Source: Okapia johnstoni (Eukaryota; Chordata; Mammalia; Artiodactyla; Giraffidae). Taken from it: a stretch of 64,000 bases of DNA. Numbering within the stretch: the stretch's first letter is position 1; every line of letters starts with the position of its first letter. A program made the position numbers and the translations under genes. This document shows positions 57,030 to 64,000 of the stretch, one piece after another. Below the pieces are notes generated by a model. The model ran no database searches. It saw nothing but the letters and a program-made list of their open reading frames with translations, and was not told the DNA's origin. The stretch covers positions 84,465,501 through 84,529,500 of the forward strand of contig CM044318.1 of assembly GCA_024291935.2 (NCBI GenBank). The letters are read 5' to 3'.

Positions 57030-57500
57030 CAGCTCATAAGATGATCAGTTCTTTGAGAAAGTATAAGAGGTTGTCAAATTTAAGTCTAACATCAAAACGG
57101 TGCGGATGTGAGAAAGTTGAAGTGGATATCTGAAGTGGAGCTATGGGTTTGCTCTCAGAGACCAAACACTGAAGAATGGAAAAGCTCGAACAGGGTAATT
57201 CACTTTGGGGAGGTGGGTGGTCCTCCAAGGGCTGGGAAAGATGGCCAAGCTCACTCTGCCTGGCTTTATTAACTCATCCTTAATTAGCCCGTAGCTTCGA
57301 TACAATTTAGCTCGTGCCATATGGGCTAATACAGTGCTGAATGGCACCCCCCGTGCAGGTGGCAGTCTGTCGTGCTGAAGGCGAATCAGCGTAAACCCAC
57401 AACAACACATCCTTAACAGCCACGGCGCCATTTGCCATGCCAGAGTTATGGCCGTGTAAGCACTTCCATTAGAAACTCTTATTTTCAAAGATTTTATAAA
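57030..57500. promoter_or_regulatory. Long AT-rich block with inverted repeat, possible CNE
   Basis: Repeat-free, with preserved CpGs in an AT-rich context. ATTAGCCC (57283-57290) and GGGCTAAT (57323-57330) are exact reverse complements 32 bases apart. An open frame on the minus strand (57141-57488) shows no family signature. A regulatory role is an inference. Confidence 0.32.
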
Positions 57501-58019
57501 TTAGTCGTTAAAAAAAAGTCACTCTGGGCTGGAATGAAACCCAGCCCATCAGCTCACCACCAGGAAGGTTTATGTTCAACGACACTCGGAAGAAACATGT
57601 GGCCATCAACCCAAGTTTGGATGGCTCACTCCTTTTGCTTGGATCCCCCGAATCAGACACAAGTTTTTACGTTTTTATGTTGAGTGACAGGTAGATGTCC
57701 ACGGTCAGGAGAGAAGGAAAGGTTCTCCAGGATTAGACTTACCTGGCGGCGCAGGTATCACTCATCATTCCTGGCGCTCCTGAGTTGGTGCAGCACGTCT
57801 GTGCCGACTGGAGGAGGGGATCCCCTGCAATGACTGGGGGTGGACATGTCTTTCACCCTAGGAAAGGGGGCTCTGGGCCCCATTCCAGGAGGGTGGGTTC
57901 AGAGGGAGAAGGGACTTACTCAAACATCTGTGAGTTTTCTCTTGGGCATGAAATCTGAGAACAAACGTGCAGGGAGGGACCTGATGGTATCTGCATTTTC
58001 CATTCAGGGGCCCCAACCA

Positions 58020-58103
58020 TGAAATTGTTGAGACTCTTTTTTTTAAAATTATCTCATTATTATTATACTTCTTGTTATTTTATTATTATTTTTATTGGAG
58101 TTT
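58020..58103 (-). mobile_element. L1 LINE 3' end, antisense, left part of split copy
   Basis: A T-rich start (antisense poly-A), then TTATTTTTATTGGAGTTT, the usual antisense L1 3' end. The copy continues at 58293. Confidence 0.6.
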
Positions 58104-58292
58104 AAAGGATCTTGATGCCGGGAAAGACAGGGCAGGAGAAGAGGTGACAGGGGACGAGATGGTTGGATGGCGTCCCTGACTCAATGGACACGAGTTTGAG
58201 CAAACTGCAGGTGAAGGACAGGGAAGCCTGGCCTGCTGCACTCCATGGGCTCGCAAAGAGTGGGACATGACTCAGCGACTGAACAACAACAA
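58104..58292 (+). mobile_element. BovB LINE 3' fragment nested in L1
   Basis: AAGGATCTTGATGCCGGGAA through CTCGCAAAGAGTGGGACATG to GACTGAACAACAACAAC. It is a short 5'-truncated copy, in sense orientation inside an antisense L1. Confidence 0.88.
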
Positions 58293-58400
58293 CATATTTG
58301 CTTTACGATGTTGTGTTAGTGTCTGCTGCAGCACAAACTGAATCAGCCATACACATACATATACCCTCTCTTCCTTGCATTTCCTTCCTATTGTTGATTC
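58293..58400 (-). mobile_element. L1 LINE 3' end, antisense, right part of split copy
   Basis: TTTGCTTTACGATGTTGTGT, TAGTGTCTGCTGCAGCAC and AACTGAATCAGCCATACAC match the antisense L1 3' UTR, the same part seen at 62060-62120. Confidence 0.75.
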
Positions 58401-59439
58401 TTGCATGTGCTGGGTCGAGCTCTGGACCAGTTGGACCACGGCTTTGCTGGCCTGCTTGAGCCTCGGTCCCCATGGTCCTGATGTCTTGGACCCTCATGGT
58501 CCCCGTGACGGCCACATGCTACACTTTGGAGGCTACGTTGGACCAAGGCGCTTCAGGGGTCAGATCCATCCAAAGCTGCTCTGTCTCCCAGTATCCTTGT
58601 CTGTGGTTTTCTCAGGATAGTTCACTTCCTTTTACCAAGGCTGACACGCCTTCCTTCAGGAGTTTGATTCTGCTTCTTTCTACTCTGTCAGCGCGTCACA
58701 GATGCCCCAGGAGAACCAGAAGCCCTGATGTCTGGCTGCTGAGTGGTTCCACACAGCACCTCCAGATGCAAGAAGGGTGGAAAGAGCCGCAGAGCAGGCC
58801 TGGGGCCAGGGAGCAGACCGAAGGGCCTGCGAAGCTTGTTCTAATCTGCTGCCCCCAACATCTAAGCGGGTGGAATCGGAGCAATTTTGAGCTTGGATAA
58901 CCTACATAATCACATCTCTGTGCTTTTTCCTTGAGGGATGGACAGAATCTATCTGAATTTCAGCAGTACGCTGCCCACCACACAACTGAGCCGGAGGGCT
59001 CACCCAGGAGCTGCGACTGTCGTCGGTAAGGGGACAGTAAGGAAACCAGCGGTTTTGTGGGGTTTGGACATTTCCATTCAGCTCGCATGTGTTCCATCCC
59101 CCAGGAAGGAAGAAGAAGGCATGGGAGAGAGGCTAAACCATCTCTCCTTTAAGCACTGACTTTGCTGATGGGTGCCAAATCTTAAGGTGCCAGCTGGAGT
59201 CAGCCACTTGGCTGTGTTTATCCCTTCCCAAGAGTCTGGGTGGGAAACGAGAACACTTTGGGCTGTGGGGACGCCCAAATCCTGGGTGGCTTTTGGTGCA
59301 AACGTGACTGTGCACCTGTGCCCCTGTCCTACTCCCCCATCGAGGGTCTGTGTGTGGGCTGTGCTAGGGAAGGGGTCCCCTCCGGGGCTGGTCAGCCTTG
59401 CTCTGCTTAAGGATGTATATCTAGCCGCTTTTAATAATG

Positions 59440-60120
59440 TCCAAGTCATGACACGGAGCTGGATGGGAAAATACCATTTCTTTATTAAAACTGCTTTATT
59501 AAGTCTGTTTTTCACCAATGGATGGTGGTGCTGTGTGTGTGTGTGTGTGTGTGTGTGTGAGTGTGAGTGCGTGTGTGTGTTTCCTCTATGGCTAAAGACA
59601 AGACTGTGTGCAAGTTTTACAGACTTTTCTTTTGAAAGGCAGCTCTACTGGTTCACATCCTGTACCGAAATGGCTTGTGCTGCGCAGACAGGCGCACAAT
59701 TTCCCCACCTCTCATTGGCCATTTATGGGGCTCCACGGTTTTCAGATGGTGTGAGGAGAGAGGATGCCAAATGTCTTGCCAGTTCATAACCAGCAGCAGA
59801 CAGGGCTCGTTTCAAAATGCCACTGCTCAGAGCATCTGTCGTTATTAAGGAAGACGCTCCAGTGCTATAGAAGACTTCAATTTTGTTTTCCCCGTCACTT
59901 ACCGAGCTAGAATAATATGCAGTTTGTGGATGAAACAAACGTGTTGGGGCCATTGTGCCAATGGCTGCGTTTTTGTGTTCCCTTTATTACTGACTGTAAA
60001 ATAAACTTTGGCCTTTTTAATAAATATAGTAAAAACGCTCTGTGAATCAGGAGAGGGTGACCCATTAAGTCCATTTAACATCATTGTAATGAAAAATGCA
60101 ACCCTGTCACACATTCAGGA
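59440..60120. promoter_or_regulatory. Long AT-rich block interrupted by a microsatellite, possible CNE
   Basis: Repeat-free apart from the TG tract at 59532-59580. Contains TTCTTTATTAAAACTGC, CTGTCGTTATTAAGG, GAATAATATGCAGTTTG, TTTTTAATAAATATAG and CATTGTAATGAAAAATGC. About 600 bases long, it is the largest such block in the window. Conservation was not tested. Confidence 0.33.
59532..59580. repeat. (TG)n microsatellite
   Basis: About sixteen TG units followed by GAGTGTGAGTGCG and a further TG run. Confidence 0.93.
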
Positions 60121-60842
60121 CCAAGGTTCATAAAGACCACATCACTAGGCCGAGAAATTGCCCTGCTACCTGACGGCTCCACGCTAGGAGGGGACTGAAA
60201 CAGGCCCCCACGCTGGTGCTCATGAACACAGACACACACATACACACAGGCACACATGGCCCTCTTCTGCCCCAGGGTCTCTGGAACTCCCTGGCTAATT
60301 CGATAGCATCTCCAAAGGAATGCTTTTAGCTGCCCCACACTTCTCTCTCAAGGAGAATTTGAATAATAACGAAACGCAGGCAGAGGCTGCCCCAGACAAG
60401 ATGGTTTCATTTCAGTGAAAAAGTCACAAGAGAGAGAACCTTGGGGCGGGAGCCATCTGGGGAGTGTCGGCCAGGCAGGAGGCTGTCTCCCTGCTCCGTA
60501 AGCTCTTGGCCGCTTTTGATATTTGAAAATGATGCAAGCCAGAGGGCCCGGAGCACGGTGAGCTGGGAGATCAACCTCGGAAGAGGGATTGGCGTGCCTC
60601 CGTTTCAACCTTTCGGGCTCTGTCTTCGGAATCTCTGTCTCCACTTCTTCCAGGGGTCTCTCTGTGTTGTCTGCTTCCAACATGAGGGCCTGGGTTGCCT
60701 CCGCTGGGAAGCTGCTGACTCAGATTAACCGGGTGCCAGAGTGCCCCGCTGTGCCACCCCCATCAGTTTAAGATACAGGTTTGATTCTAGGAGGATCAGC
60801 CCGTCAGCGTGTCAGGAGCTGCTCCAGAGATGCTGAGCTGAT

Positions 60843-60862
60843 GGTGGTGGTGGTGGGGGGGG
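60843..60862. repeat. (GGT)n and G run
   Basis: Four GGT units followed by eight or nine G residues. Confidence 0.8.
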
Positions 60863-60939
60863 AGTTTGTCTGGCAATTGGAATCTGTGCAGAAATGAATG
60901 ATCCAGAATATTGACCAAGGAAGGAAGTGAGTAGAACCC

Positions 60940-61100
60940 ACATCATCAAATTTTAAGCTTTATTTTCAAGGGATTTCTCTGCGCAGTTGCTTTCATTGAG
61001 GTTTCATTTAAGCACTGAATGAAAATTCGTTATTTCTCCAGTGGTCATTTGACCAAGAAAAATATTCTAAAAAGAGGGTGGGGGTAACAGTAATGGATAG
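60940..61100. promoter_or_regulatory. AT-rich block, possible CNE
   Basis: CATCAAATTTTAAGCTTTAT, TTCATTTAAGCACTGAATG and AAATTCGTTATTTCTCC. Repeat-free. Confidence 0.22.
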
Positions 61101-62039
61101 TTTTCTCCGCCATGGGAAAGGGAAGTGAAGGATGGATGCCGGACACACAGACCAGAGTCCACTTTAAAGACACAACTTTGTCCTTTGATTCTCATGAAAA
61201 TGACCAAAGACACTGAGCGGCAGGCTGTTTACAAGTGCTGTTGCCAGAGTGCCTGGTCTCTAGGCGGCAGGGACAAGCTCTTTCTAGAAGTTTCTCTGGC
61301 GTCAACACAACCTGTCTCCTCTGTCTTCCTTCAGTGTCTTTCGGTTTCTCAGCCAACCAGAGGGCCAACCCCCAGTGCATGCCCATCCTGCCTGTGGTCA
61401 TCTCTCCTCCCACCGCCTCCAGTCACAGGGCACCACCCCTACCCCATTTGCATCCATCCAGAGTGGATTCAGGAAGCCAGGGGGTCTCCTATCCCCAGAT
61501 GATCTAAGAAACTGTAAGTGACATCACAGCGAAGCTGAAGGATGTGCCTGATACACTGTTGCTTCTAAGTGAAGGTTCAAAGACCTCCGGAGTGTGCACA
61601 GCCTGGCCTCCTCATCCTAGAAGGGCCAGTGGCCTAAGACACCTGAGTCATCTCTGAGCATCACCCAGTGATTCATTTACTGTCTGGTTGACCTACTTTG
61701 GGCCCCAGCCTTCTTTGGAGAGACCCTTTAAATTGACTCGTGCCCTGAAACCTCTCCATGTCCTCAGTGTTACCAACCTAGAGGCATGTCTGCACCTGCA
61801 GAAGCAGTGCACTCCCCTGCCATAGACCCTGCAGGGCTGGCTGTCCCACAGCCAGGCAGTTTCCTGAACTGCGTAGACATAGACTGTGGCTTCCTCATGT
61901 CAGAATTAAGTTCAGCACCCACGGTGTGCACACTGCAGCCCTGTGCTACCTGCCTTCACTCATTTGTGTCCCTGTTTTAGCCTTGTTGATCTATTCACTG
62001 ACCCTCATGGTCCCTCCTATCTGCTAAACCCTTGCATGC

Positions 62040-62221
62040 CATCTTTTTCTAATTGGCAAAAAAGTGCTTTACAATGTTGTGTTGGTTTCTGCCATGCAAT
62101 GCAAATCAGTCGTATATACATCCCCTCCCTCTTGAGCCTCAGTCCCTCCCTCCCACCCCACTCCTCTAGGTCATCACAGAGTGTCAGGCTCTGCTCCATG
62201 TGTTAGCAACTTCCCACTAAC
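62040..62221 (-). mobile_element. L1 LINE 3' UTR, antisense, left part of split copy
   Basis: GTGCTTTACAATGTTGTGTT, GGTTTCTGCCATGCAATGC, CCCCTCCCTCTTGAGCCTC and CATGTGTTAGCAACTTCCC match the antisense L1 3' UTR. Split by the SINE that follows. Confidence 0.8.
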
Positions 62222-62446
62222 AGCCTTTCCCAGGTGCTGCTAGTGGTAAAGAACATGCCTGCCAACCCAGGAGATAGAAAAGACACAGGTTCAATCTCTG
62301 GGTCAGGAAGATCCCCCTGGAGGAAGGCGTGGCAACCCATTTCAGTATTCTTGCCTGGGAAATCCCATGGACTGAGGAACCTGGTGGGCTATAGTCCATG
62401 GGGTCACATGGAGTCGGACACGCCTGAAGTGATTTAGCATGCACAC
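62222..62446 (+). mobile_element. Bov-tA variant SINE nested in L1
   Basis: AGCCTTTCCCAGGTGCTGCT, AAAGAACATGCCTGCCAACC and GGAGTCGGACACGCCTGAAG. It is the 'ggtgctgctagtggta' head subtype, full length. Confidence 0.93.
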
Positions 62447-62660
62447 ACTATTTGACACGTGATAGTGTATATATATTAATGCTACATTCTCAACTCATCC
62501 CACCCTCTCCTTCCTCCACTGTGTCTGCAAGTCCGTTCTCTGCTAGGTTCATCAGTTCCACCTTCCTAAATTCCATGCATATATGTATTAATATTTGCTG
62601 CTCGTCTTTCTCTTTCTGACTTACTTCCCTCTGTATAAGAGGCTTTAGGCATACAGTCTC
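62447..62660 (-). mobile_element. L1 LINE 3' UTR, antisense, right part of split copy
   Basis: TTTCTCTTTCTGACTTACTT, CCCTCTGTATAAGAGGC and the flanking CT-rich segment continue the antisense L1 after the SINE. Confidence 0.7.
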
Positions 62661-63283
62661 ATACGGGGGGTCTTTATCCTCAACTCCCCTCCTGCACACC
62701 CAGCATTAGTTCTTCACTAAGGTGTTGATCATCCCAGAGACTTCCCGGCTGTTTAAGTCCAGCTGGGGTCCTTCCTCGCACACCTCCTACCTTGCACTTC
62801 CCCATCACCACCCTGAGAACCCTGGGCTGTAACTTCCTCTTTGCTTGCTGGCCAGCCTCTCAGCAAACTTCACACAGTAGGGCAGCATCTGCCTCGGGCA
62901 GCTTCCTAACCACCAGTGCCACGCAGGCTCCTGGTTCTCCATAAATAGTCCCTCAATGAGCAAGCGGTGGATGGAGACATTTTGCTGGAGCCTTTTGCCA
63001 TTATTACCCCAGGCCGCCACCCTTACCTGGTCCTCCAAGAACTCGTTAGGCTTCATCGGTCCCCCTGTGTAGCTCTTCTCAATAGCATCCTTTTACCATA
63101 ACATTCCTAGCAATGCCTCTACCATTGTAATATTCACAGAAAATCTTCCACAGCATCCTTCTGTCCAGCTTTCCATGAGCTTCTCCGAGTGCTGGGCATC
63201 AAGTCAGGACAGGCTTCATACCAGAGAGGGCACCTGCTTCTAGAGACAGCTTATGTCCCATGAGGGCCTGCAGTCCAGTGGGG
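62661..63283. other. Single-copy stretch with an unusual minus-strand frame
   Basis: Contains the minus-strand frame 62805-63056, listed separately. Otherwise nothing recognised. Confidence 0.4.
62805..63056 (-). other. Unassigned open frame with a strong donor-like site
   Basis: An 83-codon frame (MKPNEFLEDQVRVAAWGNNG at its start) reads more like protein than its neighbours. It has a near-ideal donor sequence (CAG/GTAAGG) right after FLEDQ, near 63027. No acceptor or family recognised. It may be chance, an exon end or a decayed retrocopy. Confidence 0.15.
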
Positions 63284-63743
63284 TTGCTGTTCTTCAGTTG
63301 CTAAGGTCATGTCCGATTAATTGTGACCCCATGGGCTGCCCCACACCAGGTTTCCCTGTCTTTCACTGTCTCCCAGAGTTTGCTCAAACTCATGTCCATC
63401 GATTCAGTGATGCCATCCAACCATCTCATTCTCTGTTGCCCCTTTCTCTTCCTGCCCTCAATCTCTCCAAGCATCAGGGTCTTCCAAAGAGTTGGCTCTT
63501 CGCATCAGGTGACCAAAGTATTGGAGCTTCAGCTTCAATATAAGTCTTTCCAATGAATATTCAGTGTTGATTTCCTTTAGGACTGACTGGTTTGATCTCC
63601 TTGCAGTCCGAGAGACTTTCAAGAGTCTTCTCCAACACCACAGGTCAAAAGCATCAATTCTTCAATGCTCAGCTTTCTTTATGATCCAAATCTCACATCT
63701 GTACCTGGCTGCTGGAAAAACCACAGCTTTGACTAAATGGACT
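63284..63743 (-). mobile_element. BovB LINE 3' fragment, antisense
   Basis: TTGCTGTTCTTCAGTTGCTA, CCAGAGTTTGCTCAAACTCA, GACCAAAGTATTGGAGCTTC and CTTTGACTAAATGGACTGG. The frame is broken in places; this is an old copy. Confidence 0.92.
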
Positions 63744-64000
63744 GGTATATTGTCTGTAATGGTTTGCATGCAGGAAAATATGGGGGTGAGGAAGGGGGCA
63801 AGGGGTCCCAAGAAGTGAATCAGAATAGGAAGGAAGAATAAGGAACCATGTCAGAGCATGCACGAAGGAAGGCATGGAGGTAGGGCGGGGTGAACGAAGG
63901 GGATGAGGACAGGCTCCCAGCACGTCCTGTTCACCTCCCCAACCCGAGCACTCTCATGGAAGCGCACGGTCACCTCACTGCTTCCTCTTCTTGCTGCTAA
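63744..64000. other. Single-copy stretch to the window end
   Basis: No gene, repeat or site recognised in the 257 bases present. Confidence 0.4.

Larger units (their letters stand above)
56116..58019. other. Single-copy stretch with two AT-rich blocks
   Basis: Blocks at 56740-57000 and 57030-57500 are listed separately. Nothing else recognised. Confidence 0.45.
58401..62039. other. Long single-copy stretch
   Basis: Includes the AT-rich block at 59440-60120 and the (TG)n at 59532-59580. It also has a CA-rich stretch at 60225-60262, a GGT run at 60843-60862 and a second AT-rich part at 60940-61100. No exon recognised. Confidence 0.45.

Noticed and set aside
57141..57488. 115-codon minus-strand frame in an AT-rich block
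   Set aside because: No family signature, rich in Arg and Cys from out-of-frame reading. The block looks noncoding.
59172..59789. 205-codon open frame on the plus strand
   Set aside because: It reads through the TG microsatellite (CVCVCV) and has no domain signature.

Overview
The window is nuclear DNA of a ruminant, most likely a bovid. This rests on its interspersed repeats. BovB (RTE-clade) LINE fragments occur at eleven places and tRNA-derived Bov-tA SINEs at thirteen. There are also two older CHR-type cetartiodactyl SINEs and ruminant-type L1 3' ends. Older mammalian layers (MIR, L2, MaLR LTRs, L1M and a probable Tigger-type DNA transposon) are present too. Nothing resembles bacterial, viral or organellar DNA. 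Repeat family names come from my memory of the consensus sequences and were not checked by a search.

I find no complete protein-coding gene. The longest open frame with a recognisable product is the end of a BovB reverse transcriptase inside a 5'-truncated LINE at 47.3-48.1 kb (minus strand). The best candidate for a host exon is an 84-base phase-0 segment on the minus strand at 44471-44554, with a good acceptor and a usable donor, but I do not recognise its protein. Two weaker splice-flanked open stretches lie at 38.67-38.92 kb (plus) and 62.8-63.1 kb (minus). The window is therefore intergenic or deep intronic.

Layout: 0-3.4 kb is a nest of retroelements. A BovB with an inverted 5' part sits inside an L1 3' end, followed by a second BovB split by a SINE. 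3.4-15 kb is mostly single-copy, with GC-rich blocks alternating with short AT-rich blocks. 15.0-15.44 kb holds a head-to-head SINE pair. 15.4-31 kb is mostly single-copy with scattered SINEs and MIRs. 31-38.6 kb is repeat-rich (two MaLR LTRs, four BovB pieces) and holds an unexplained 127-bp direct duplication at 36.0 and 37.0 kb. 38.6-47 kb is GC-rich, with two further MaLR relics, a long TG microsatellite and the candidate exon. 47.2-49.4 kb is a layered stack of old L1M, an LTR and a young BovB. 49.4-64 kb is again mostly single-copy, with SINEs, a Tigger-like relic, L1/BovB nests and long AT-rich blocks.

The recurring AT-rich, repeat-free blocks with TAAT-type homeodomain cores, set in GC-rich DNA without genes, look like the conserved-noncoding landscape around a developmental transcription factor. 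That is an inference; I have no alignment. The observations most worth checking are the near-perfect 56-nt hairpin at 34-89, the 36/37 kb duplication, the candidate exon, the palindrome and repeated-motif cluster at 27.38-27.43 kb, and the inverted SINE pair. I did not find a novel multi-gene system.
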